From Sagittula stellata E-37 (GTDB lineage Bacteria; Pseudomonadota; Alphaproteobacteria; Rhodobacterales; Rhodobacteraceae): DNA of 64,000 bases. The DNA is taken from assembly GCF_039724765.1 (NCBI RefSeq), contig NZ_CP155729.1, forward strand, positions 3,109,501 through 3,173,500, given 5' to 3'. Positions 17,542 through 26,648 of the stretch are shown one piece after another. A program made the position numbers and the translations under genes. A model generated the notes under the pieces. It ran no database searches, was not told where the DNA came from, and worked only from the letters and a program-made list of their open reading frames with translations. Every line of letters starts with the position of its first letter. Positions within the stretch are counted from its first letter, which is position 1.

Positions 17542-18699
17542 ATGGCCCTGCCGGTCCGAAAGCAACTGAAGTACTGGGGGATCGCCGCGGCGATCTTTGC
17601 CGTGACCCTGTGGTTCCTCGGCAATGTGCTGCTGCCCTTCGTTCTGGGCGGCGCGATTGCCTATTGCCTGGACCCGGTGGCCGACCGGCTTGAGCGCGCG
17701 GGCCTGTCGCGCAACGCCTCGGTCGGGGTGATCACCGTTGCCGGAGTGCTGATCTTCGTGGTGCTGACGCTGGCCATCATCCCGCTGCTGATCGGTCAGG
17801 CCACCGCCCTGTTCGAGACCGCGCCGCAGCTTTTCCGCGACCTGCAGGCCTTCCTGACGGAGAAGTTCCCCAATCTCATGACCGAGGGCGGCGTGGTGCA
17901 GCAGTCGCTGGCCTCGCTGGGCGAGACGATCAAGACCAAGGGCGCCGCGGTGGCCGAGACGGCGCTGGCGTCGGTCGGATCGCTGCTGAACGTGCTGATG
18001 CTGTTCCTCATCGTGCCGGTGGTGGCGGTCTACATGTTGATCGACTGGGACAACATGGTGGCGCAGATCGACACGCTCGTGCCGCTGGATCACCGCGAGA
18101 CGGTCCGCGAACTGGCGCGCAGCGTGGACAGTGTTCTGGCCGGGTTCATCCGTGGCATGGGGTCGGTGATGCTGATCCTCGGCACCTATTACGCCGTGCT
18201 GCTGTGGGCCGTGGGCCTGCAGTTCGGGCTGGTCGTGGGCGTTGTGGCCGGTTTCCTGACCTTCATCCCATACGTGGGGGCCATCGTCGGCGGCGGCCTG
18301 GCCATCGGGCTTGCGCTGTTCCAGTTCTGGGGCGAGTGGTGGTGGATCGTGGCGGTCTGGGCGATCTTCCAGTCGGGCCAGTTCATCGAGGGCAACATCG
18401 TGACGCCGCGTCTTGTCGGCAGTTCGGTCGGGTTGCACCCGGTGTGGCTGCTGCTGGCGCTGTCGGTCTTCGGGGCGCTCTTCGGCTTTATCGGGCTGCT
18501 GGTGGCGGTGCCCCTGGCGGCGGCCATCGGGGTGATCGTGCGTTTCCTCGGCGACCGTTACCGCGAATCCAAGCTGTACCTGGGGTTCGTCGGCGACGAG
18601 GTCGAATCCGTGTCCGCCACGGAGCGGGTCGGCGGCCCGGAGATGGTCCAGGCGACGACGCATCTGACGGTCAGCCGGCCGCGGCAAGATACCCCGTGA
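17542..18699 (+). CDS. AI-2E family transporter (PerM/TqsA-like)
   Basis: A 385-residue membrane protein of the AI-2E transport (PerM) family. It has two N-terminal helices, a long soluble insert (about residues 80-170, including TAPQLFRDLQAFLTEKFP), then five to six helices. The signature VAGFLTFIPYVGAIVGG and the downstream IEGNIVTPRLVGSSVGLHPV are typical. Members include permeases proposed to export autoinducer-2 or act in Na+/H+ exchange; the substrate here is unknown. The ATG at 17542 follows AAAAGGAG. The stop overlaps the GTG of hdaA (GTGA). Confidence 0.9.
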   Translation: MALPVRKQLKYWGIAAAIFAVTLWFLGNVLLPFVLGGAIAYCLDPVADRLERAGLSRNASVGVITVAGVLIFVVLTLAIIPLLIGQATALFETAPQLFRDLQAFLTEKFPNLMTEGGVVQQSLASLGETIKTKGAAVAETALASVGSLLNVLMLFLIVPVVAVYMLIDWDNMVAQIDTLVPLDHRETVRELARSVDSVLAGFIRGMGSVMLILGTYYAVLLWAVGLQFGLVVGVVAGFLTFIPYVGAIVGGGLAIGLALFQFWGEWWWIVAVWAIFQSGQFIEGNIVTPRLVGSSVGLHPVWLLLALSVFGALFGFIGLLVAVPLAAAIGVIVRFLGDRYRESKLYLGFVGDEVESVSATERVGGPEMVQATTHLTVSRPRQDTP

Positions 18700-19397
18700 A
18701 GGGTCCGAAGCAACTGCCGCTTCCCCTTCCCGCGCGTGAGGCGCTCGGGCGGGAGGATTTCTTTGTCAGCGAGGCCAACGCCATGGCGGTCGCGCTGATA
18801 GACCGCTGGTCGGAATGGCCCGGCGCCAAGATGGTGATCTGCGGGCCGCGCGGCTCAGGCAAGACGCACCTCGCCCATGTCTGGGCCAAGCTGTCGGGCG
18901 CCCGCATCCTGAACGCCGACACTCTGGCAGGCGCCGACATCCCGGACCTTGCCGCCGCCCCTCTCTGCGTCGAGGATGTGGAGCGGATCGCAGGCGACCG
19001 TCCAGCGGAAGAAGCGCTGTTTCATCTGCACAATCTCGCGCTGGCGCAGGGGCATCAGCTTCTGATGACGGCAGAGCGGGAGCCGTCGCTCTGGCCGCTG
19101 GTCCTGCCGGACCTGAAGAGCCGGATCATGGGCGCGCAGGTGGCTCGGCTGGGGGCGCCCGACGACGCGCTTCTGACCGCCTTGCTGGCCAAGCAGTTCG
19201 CCGACCGCCAGATCACGCCGGGTCCGGAAGTGCTGTCGTATCTCACCCGGCACATGCCGCGCAGCCATGCCGCCGCACGTGACGTGGTGGCGGCGCTGGA
19301 CGAGTCGTCGCTGGCCGACAAGAAGCGGGTCACGCGGTCCATGGCGGCAGCCGTTCTGGCGCGCATGGCCTCTGCCGGGGACGGCGGCCGGGGCTGA
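18696..19397 (+). CDS. hdaA: DnaA-related regulatory protein HdaA
   Basis: A 233-residue protein that resembles the AAA+ part of DnaA without its DNA-binding domain. It has an N-terminal clamp-binding-like stretch (KQLPLPLP, residues 4-11), Walker A CGPRGSGKTHLAHVWA (about residues 46-61), a Walker B-like CVEDVERIAG, and sensor regions to residue 225. HdaA stimulates hydrolysis of DnaA-ATP at the beta clamp to prevent re-initiation. The GTG start at 18696 overlaps the upstream stop by 4 bases. The order PerM-like, hdaA, ppk is conserved in alphaproteobacteria (recalled). Confidence 0.9.
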   Translation: MKGPKQLPLPLPAREALGREDFFVSEANAMAVALIDRWSEWPGAKMVICGPRGSGKTHLAHVWAKLSGARILNADTLAGADIPDLAAAPLCVEDVERIAGDRPAEEALFHLHNLALAQGHQLLMTAEREPSLWPLVLPDLKSRIMGAQVARLGAPDDALLTALLAKQFADRQITPGPEVLSYLTRHMPRSHAAARDVVAALDESSLADKKRVTRSMAAAVLARMASAGDGGRG

Positions 19398-19544
19398 TCC
19401 TGCCATTGCCGTGCGATCCGGTGCGATCCCCGCCGCTGCCGCTTGCAGGAACCGATGCGCGTGGGCAAGACTGGGGCAACACGTGCCGGGCAGAACCGCG
19501 CCACTGTCATCATTCCGTTGCATAACCAGAGGCATAAGCCCGTC

Positions 19545-21719
<2,175 letters not shown>

Positions 21720-21981
21720 AGTTTTACCGGTCTTGAAGTCAGGTGCCCCTGGACGGATGACGGGGCAGCTCGGGCGCGCGTTTGCAGGTGTGGGCTGACG
21801 GCTCGACACTTGGATTGGCCCGCGTCACGGGGCTGTGCGCCCCGCTCGGGCAACTCCGGTAAATTCCTTTAATACCAAATACTTGCGCCGCCATGGTGAA
21901 TGCCGCGTTCATCGCTGCGGCAGGACTTGGGCGGCGTGCCACATCCTCGCCCTGAAATGACCCTTCGGGGGACGCAAATCG

Positions 21982-21996
21982 TTAAACGGGGATTAA
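21982..21996 (+). promoter_or_regulatory. CtrA-type binding box upstream of flagellin 1
   Basis: TTAA (21982-21985), seven bases (ACGGGGA), TTAA (21993-21996): an exact TTAA-N7-TTAA arrangement 154 bases before the flagellin start. CtrA controls motility genes in many Rhodobacteraceae, so activation of the flagellin cluster by CtrA is plausible. The usual C after the second half-site is a T here. Confidence 0.6.
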
Positions 21997-22067
21997 TTGC
22001 CGGGGCGCATGTTGCCCCTGCACTCGACCTGGGTGGCGCGGACGTATCGTGAGGATGCGGTCCGTAG

Positions 22068-22079
22068 CGTCAGAAGACG
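22068..22079 (+). promoter_or_regulatory. Leader element CGTCAGAAGACG before flagellin 1
   Basis: A 12-base element with CGTC/GACG ends that can form an inverted repeat, 71 bases before the ATG. The same 12 bases occur before all three flagellin genes. A related 25-base block (22017-22041) lies just upstream. Confidence 0.55.
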
Positions 22080-22150
22080 GTTCCGAATGCCGGAGAAGGA
22101 CACCGGCAAATCCCGGCGCCAAACGCGCCACGAACCGAAAGGCGAGACTT

Positions 22151-23446
22151 ATGTCGAGTATTCTCACGAACAACGGGGCCATTGCCGCGTTGCAGACTCT
22201 GAAGGGCATCAACCGGCAGATGGGTGATGTCCAGACGCAGATTTCCACCGGCAAGAAGGTGAACTCTGCGCGGGACAACGCGGCCGTATGGGCGATCTCC
22301 AAGGCGATGGAATCCGATGTCGCGGGCTTCAAGAAGGTCTCCGACTCCCTCAGCCTTGGCCTCGCGACCATTTCCGTCGCTCGCCAGGGCGCGGAAACCG
22401 TGACCGACCTCCTGACCCAGGTGAAGGAAAAGGTCGTCGCGGCACAGGAAGAGAACGTCGACCGGGACAAGATCCAGGCGGATATCAGCGCCCTGCGCGA
22501 CCAGGTGGCTGCCGTCGTCGGCGCCGCACAGTTCAACGGCCAGTACATGCTGACCAACACGGACCAGACGGCGGACTCCGGCGGCATCAACGTACTCGCC
22601 TCGATTGACCGGTCGTTCGACGGCGTGACCTCTTCGGACATCCGCGTGAACAAGCAGGATCTCGGCACCGGTGCCTCCTCCATCGGGGCCTCCCTGACCT
22701 CCCTGACCGGTGCGAACAACGACATCGCCGGCGACGGCGATGCGGCGGCCTATGTCATGACGGGCGCGGCCACCGCCCCGACCGGCACCACGACCTTCGG
22801 CAGCGCTTCGACCGACTCCGTGGCGGCGGGCACCGCGTTCTCGATCTCGATCACCGGCACGGCGGGCAACGGTCTTGCGGCCACCACCGACCGCAACGAC
22901 ATCTCCTACGTCGCCCGGGACGGCGACACGATGGCCGATGTGGTCGCGGGTCTCGCACAGTCGTTCAACAGCTACGCCGCGGACGACCTGGGTACCGACA
23001 CAACCGTCAACGCGGTCGTTCAGAACGGTAACGAGATCGCCTTCACCGGTCACGACGGCACGGGCGACAACTTCTCGCTGACCGTCAACCAATACGACCC
23101 GGATGCCAGCACGACCATCGGTGGCCGCCTCTCGGCCCTGGCCGACATCGACGTGACCACCCAGTCCGGTGTGGACTCGGCGCTGGCCGGCATCGATGCC
23201 CTGATCGACACCGCGATCGACTCCGCCGCCGCCTTCGGTTCCGCGGAAATGCGCATCGAGTCGCAGAAAGACTTCGTATCCGGCCTGACCGACGCCCTCA
23301 AGAGCGGCATCGGAACGCTGGTCGACGCGGACATGGAAGAAACCTCGGCACGTCTCCAGGCCCTGCAGGTCCAGCAGCAGCTGGGCATCCAGGCCATGAG
23401 CATTGCCAACAGCGCGCCGCAGTCGCTGCTGGGTCTCTTCCGCTAA
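22151..23446 (+). CDS. Flagellin 1
   Basis: A 431-residue flagellin, the subunit of the external filament exported through the flagellar type III system. The N-terminal D0/D1 part (residues 1-150) has MSSILTNNGAIAALQTLKGI and SARDNAAVWAISKAMESDVA, and the C-terminal D1/D0 part (about 335-431) ends in QQQLGIQAMSIANSAPQSLL-GLFR. The middle (about residues 163-332) is a Thr/Gly/Asp-rich domain with a Flagellin_IN-like element (RDGDTMADVVAGLAQSFNSY). The middle is nearly identical to that of flagellin 2 over 510 bp. No flaF or flbT gene is nearby. An AAAGGCGAG site precedes the ATG. Confidence 0.93.
   Translation: MSSILTNNGAIAALQTLKGINRQMGDVQTQISTGKKVNSARDNAAVWAISKAMESDVAGFKKVSDSLSLGLATISVARQGAETVTDLLTQVKEKVVAAQEENVDRDKIQADISALRDQVAAVVGAAQFNGQYMLTNTDQTADSGGINVLASIDRSFDGVTSSDIRVNKQDLGTGASSIGASLTSLTGANNDIAGDGDAAAYVMTGAATAPTGTTTFGSASTDSVAAGTAFSISITGTAGNGLAATTDRNDISYVARDGDTMADVVAGLAQSFNSYAADDLGTDTTVNAVVQNGNEIAFTGHDGTGDNFSLTVNQYDPDASTTIGGRLSALADIDVTTQSGVDSALAGIDALIDTAIDSAAAFGSAEMRIESQKDFVSGLTDALKSGIGTLVDADMEETSARLQALQVQQQLGIQAMSIANSAPQSLLGLFR
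22637..23146 (+). repeat. 510-bp direct repeat, copy A (central domain of flagellin 1)
   Basis: It aligns without gaps to 24199-24708. By eye I count 14 mismatches in 510 bases (about 97%), only one of which changes a residue (Tyr/Phe). The sequence on both sides is far more diverged between the two genes. Confidence 0.85.
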
Positions 23447-23709
23447 CGGAACGAAGCGCCCCCGGGGCGCGCCCTTCCCTCGGTAAACGACCGCAGGGAG
23501 GGGCAGTACCCCAGGGGCGCTTTCCCCGGCCCGCCACGGGCCGCGGGGAGAATCCACTCGGAACGCGGGTGGTGTGAAAGGCAGGGCCGCGGGCAAGTGA
23601 ACGCCCCCGAGCCGCCTGCAATCGTCAGAAGACGCTTTTCCCGAAGTCGGCCGAACGGCTGGCACAACCGGCGTAAACACGCCATGCCAAAATGAAAGGC
23701 GCACTCGAC
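23447..23709. other. Structured intergenic region between flagellins 1 and 2
   Basis: Two strong stem-loops lie directly after flagellin 1. The first is AAGCGCCCC (23454-23462) with GGGGCGCTT (23514-23522), enclosing an inner stem CCCTTCCCT/AGGGAGGGG. The second is 23524-23548, with CCCCGGCCCG opposite CGGGCC-GC-GGGG. After a further 75 bases comes the flagellin leader element. The first structure is followed by a short T-run, so partial termination or mRNA processing between the genes is possible. Confidence 0.55.
23623..23634 (+). promoter_or_regulatory. Leader element CGTCAGAAGACG before flagellin 2
   Basis: Second exact copy of the 12-base element, 75 bases before the flagellin 2 ATG. 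No CtrA box and no 25-base block precede this copy. Confidence 0.55.
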
Positions 23710-25008
23710 ATGTCGAGCATTCTTACCAACACCGGCGCGATGACCGCACTCCAGACCCTGAAGATGGTCAATCGGTCTCTGACAGACACCCAGGGCATGA
23801 TCTCCACCGGCAAACGGGTGGCGACGGCCAAGGACAACTCTGCTGTCTGGGCCATCTCCAAGGCGATGGAATCCGATGTTGCCGGTTTCAAGCGCATCTC
23901 CGACAGCCTGAGCCTCGGCCAGGCGACCATCGACGTCGCCCGCAAGGGAGCCGAAACCGTCACCGCCCTGCTGACGCAGGTAAAGGAAAAGGTCGTTGCG
24001 TCTCAGGAAGAGAACGTCGACCGCAACAAGATCCAGACCGATATCGACGCCCTCCGCGACCAGATCGCGGCCGTCGTCGGAGCCTCTCAGTTCAACGGGC
24101 AGTACCTGCTGGAGAACACCGAACAAACGGCGAATTCCGGTGGCATCAACGTGCTGGCCTCAATCGACCGGTCGAGTGACGGGACCGTTGCCTCCACCGA
24201 CATCCGCGTGAACAAGCAGGATCTCGGCACCGGGGCCTCCTCCATCGGTGCTTCCCTGACCTCCCTGACCGGTGCGAACAACGACATCGCCGGCGACGGC
24301 GACGCGGCGGCCTTTGTGATGACCGGCGCGGCCACCGCCCCAACCGGCACCACGACCTTCGGCAGCGCTTCGACCGACTCCGTGGCGGCGGGCACCGCGT
24401 TCTCGATCTCGATCACCGGCACGGCAGGCAACGGTCTTGCGGCCACAACCGACCGCAACGACATCTCCTACGTCGCCCGGGACGGCGACACGATGGCCGA
24501 TGTGGTCGCGGGTCTCGCACAGTCGTTCAACAGCTACGCCGCGGACGACCTGGGAACCGACACAACCGTCAACGCGGTCGTTCAGAACGGCAACGAGATC
24601 GCCTTCACCGGTCACGACGGCACGGGCGACAACTTCTCGCTGACCGTCAACCAGTACGACCCGGATGCGAGCACGACCATCGGTGGCCGCCTCTCGGCCC
24701 TGGCCGACGTGGACGTAACGACGCAGTCGGGCACGGATTCGGCTCTGGCGGCCATCGACGGGTTGATCGATATCGCGATCGACTCCGCCGCGGCCTTCGG
24801 TTCCGCGCAGATGCGGATCGAGACGCAGTCGAACTTCGTTTCCGGTCTGACCGATGCGCTGAAGTCCGGCATCGGCACGCTGGTAGATGCCGACATGGAA
24901 GAAACCTCGGCACGGCTGCAGGCCCTCCAGGTCCAGCAGCAGCTGTCGATCCAGGCCATGTCCATCGCCAACCAGGCGCCTCAGTCGCTGCTGTCGCTCT
25001 TCCGCTGA
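23710..25008 (+). CDS. Flagellin 2
   Basis: A 432-residue flagellin with the same D0/D1 ends as its neighbours (MSSILTNTGAMTALQTLKMV; C-terminus QQQLSIQAMSIANQAPQSLL-SLFR). At protein level the N- and C-terminal parts differ from flagellin 1 at many positions, but the central domain (residues about 164-333) is almost identical, the reverse of the usual flagellin pattern. The ATG at 23710 matches its paralogues; an in-frame ATG at 23692 would add MKGALD. AAAGG precedes the start. A strong terminator follows at 25051-25088, closing a possible flagellin 1-2 transcription unit. Confidence 0.92.
   Translation: MSSILTNTGAMTALQTLKMVNRSLTDTQGMISTGKRVATAKDNSAVWAISKAMESDVAGFKRISDSLSLGQATIDVARKGAETVTALLTQVKEKVVASQEENVDRNKIQTDIDALRDQIAAVVGASQFNGQYLLENTEQTANSGGINVLASIDRSSDGTVASTDIRVNKQDLGTGASSIGASLTSLTGANNDIAGDGDAAAFVMTGAATAPTGTTTFGSASTDSVAAGTAFSISITGTAGNGLAATTDRNDISYVARDGDTMADVVAGLAQSFNSYAADDLGTDTTVNAVVQNGNEIAFTGHDGTGDNFSLTVNQYDPDASTTIGGRLSALADVDVTTQSGTDSALAAIDGLIDIAIDSAAAFGSAQMRIETQSNFVSGLTDALKSGIGTLVDADMEETSARLQALQVQQQLSIQAMSIANQAPQSLLSLFR
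24199..24708 (+). repeat. 510-bp direct repeat, copy B (central domain of flagellin 2)
   Basis: Gap-free partner of 22637-23146 at a constant offset of 1562 bases. The edges are sharp: before 24199 and after 24708 silent and replacement differences become frequent at once. Confidence 0.85.
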
Positions 25009-25050
25009 TGAAGGTGCCGCGCGTCGCCGGACGCGCGGTCCGACACCAAC

Positions 25051-25088
25051 AGCATGTCCCGCAACCCGTTTGCGGGGCATGCTTTTTT
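25051..25088 (+). terminator. Rho-independent terminator after flagellin 2
   Basis: GCATGTCCCGCAA pairs with TTGCGGGGCATGC (one T-G pair) around the short loop CCCGT and is followed by six Ts (25083-25088). It lies about 45 bases after the stop codon. Confidence 0.92.
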
Positions 25089-25153
25089 GAAACAGTTCGA
25101 ACCGTTCGACAGGCTGTCCAAACATCCCGTTAACGCGGGCACTGTACTGTCCG

Positions 25154-25211
25154 CCTGCACTCTCCCCGGGTGGCGCGGCCTTCGACCTTCGGCTCGCAAC
25201 GTCAGAAGACG
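25154..25211 (+). promoter_or_regulatory. Flagellin 3 leader: shared 25-base block plus CGTCAGAAGACG
   Basis: Bases 25154-25178 match 22017-22041 upstream of flagellin 1 at about 22 of 25 positions (CCTGCACTC and GGGTGGCGCGG conserved). The third exact CGTCAGAAGACG follows at 25200-25211, 43 bases before the ATG. A single TTAAC half-site lies about 20 bases further upstream. These probably mark the promoter and 5' leader of flagellin 3. Confidence 0.5.
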
Positions 25212-25254
25212 ACGCCGGAACGCGGATTAGAGATTCGAGAATTGGGTGAGTGTG

Positions 25255-26553
25255 ATGTCCAGCATTCTAACGAACCGGGGCGCGATGATCGCGCTGCACA
25301 CGTTGAAGTCGATCAACGACCAGATGTCGCAGACCCGACGCAAGATCTCGACAGGGCTGCGGGTCGCCAGCGCGCGCGACAACGCCGCTGTCTGGGCCAT
25401 CGCCAAGACGATGGAGTCCGATGTCGCGGGCTTTTCGAGGATCTCCGACAGTCTCAACCTGGGCATGTCGAGCGTGTCGGTCGCCCGCAAAGGCGCGGAG
25501 ACGGTGACCGACCTGTTGACCCGCATGAAGGAGAAGATCGTCGCCGCGCAGGAAGAGAACGTCGACCGCGACAAGATCCAAGCCGATATCGTCGCCTTGC
25601 GGGACCAGATCGGAGCCGTCGTGGGCGCGGCTCAGTTCAACGGGCTCAATCTTCTGTCCAACCGGTCCATGCATGCCGGCAGCGGCGGCATCAATGTGCT
25701 GGCCTCGCTGGACCGTTCGTCGTCGGGCGTGCGGGCATCCGACATCCGGGTGGGCAAGCAGGACCTCGGGCTGACGCTGTCGTCCATCGGAACCGGACTG
25801 ACCTCGCTGGCCGCGGGGGCGAACGAAATCACCGGTTTTGGCGATGCCACAGCCAGCGCGCTGACCGGCGCGGCCACGGCCCCGACCGGCGTCACGACCT
25901 TCGGAACCTCCGCGTCGCAGTCGGTGGCCGTCGGCACCGGGTTCGCCATCTGGATCAGCGGTTCGGCGGGCGGAGCGCCTTCGGCCACGGCCTCCGGGAA
26001 CGAGATTAACTATGTGGCACGCGACGGTGACACCATGGCCGACGTCGCCCGGGCGCTGACCGCGCAGTTCAACCGATACGTGGAGGCGGACCTTGGAGCG
26101 ACCGCAACCGCCGGCATCGGGGCGGAGGCCAGCGGCAACACGATCACCTTCACCGGGGCCGGATCCGTCGGGGACGACTTCTCTGTCCGGGTAGATCAAT
26201 ACGCGGCAGACTCCTCCAGCACCATCGGCGGCGGATTGTCGTCGCTGATGTACGTCGACGTCACGTCTCAGAAAGGCGCGGACGCCGCATTGGCTGACAT
26301 CGACAGGCTGCTGGACACGGCGATCGACGCTGCGGCCTCTTTCGGAAGCGCGGGCGGCCGGCTCGAAACGCAGGCGGATTTCGTCAAGAGCCTGACGAAC
26401 GCGCTGAAGTCGGGAATCGGTTCTCTGGTCGATGCCGACATGGAAGAGACGGCGGCGCAATTCCAGGCGCTGCAGGTCCAGCAACAGCTTGCAGTCACCT
26501 CTCTCTCCATCGCCAACCAGGCACCGTCGCTGCTGTTGTCGTTGTTCCGCTGA
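25255..26553 (+). CDS. Flagellin 3
   Basis: A 432-residue flagellin with the same layout. It is the most diverged of the three: MSSILTNRGAMIALHTLKSI at the start, IAKTMESDVAGF in D1, QQQLAVTSLSIANQAPSLLL near the end. The central domain aligns along its length with those of flagellins 1 and 2 (GAATAPTG and NYVARDGDTMADVA are conserved) but with many substitutions. So the middle domain is ancestral to all three, and only the first two were recently homogenised. The ATG at 25255 is preferred to GTG 25246 by comparison with the paralogues. Confidence 0.92.
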   Translation: MSSILTNRGAMIALHTLKSINDQMSQTRRKISTGLRVASARDNAAVWAIAKTMESDVAGFSRISDSLNLGMSSVSVARKGAETVTDLLTRMKEKIVAAQEENVDRDKIQADIVALRDQIGAVVGAAQFNGLNLLSNRSMHAGSGGINVLASLDRSSSGVRASDIRVGKQDLGLTLSSIGTGLTSLAAGANEITGFGDATASALTGAATAPTGVTTFGTSASQSVAVGTGFAIWISGSAGGAPSATASGNEINYVARDGDTMADVARALTAQFNRYVEADLGATATAGIGAEASGNTITFTGAGSVGDDFSVRVDQYAADSSSTIGGGLSSLMYVDVTSQKGADAALADIDRLLDTAIDAAASFGSAGGRLETQADFVKSLTNALKSGIGSLVDADMEETAAQFQALQVQQQLAVTSLSIANQAPSLLLSLFR

Positions 26554-26648
26554 CCCCGCGCCAAGTGACGGGAGGGGCGGTCCTTTCTTGACCCCCCCTT
26601 CCCCTGCCCCTAGGACTTCGCGCGAGACGATCCGTGGGAGCGCGTTTT

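Larger units (their letters stand above)
21720..22150. other. 431-base region between ppk1 and the first flagellin gene
   Basis: It holds a short hairpin (CGGGGC 21828-21833 with GCCCCG 21839-21844), a locally AT-rich stretch around 21860-21890, a CtrA-type box at 21982-21996, a 25-base block at 22017-22041 that recurs before the third flagellin gene, and the CGTCAGAAGACG element at 22068-22079. The flagellin frame is open upstream to 22049, but the residues before 22151 are basic and lack flagellin similarity, so this is read as promoter and leader. Confidence 0.6.

Noticed and set aside
23692..23709. Earlier ATG for flagellin 2
   Set aside because: It would add MKGALD, absent from both paralogues; AAAGG within it serves the ATG at 23710.
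22637..24708. Assembly error or collapsed repeat as cause of the flagellin duplication
   Set aside because: The copies differ at about 14 positions and have distinct flanks at a constant offset, so two real copies are more likely; read mapping could still confirm this.
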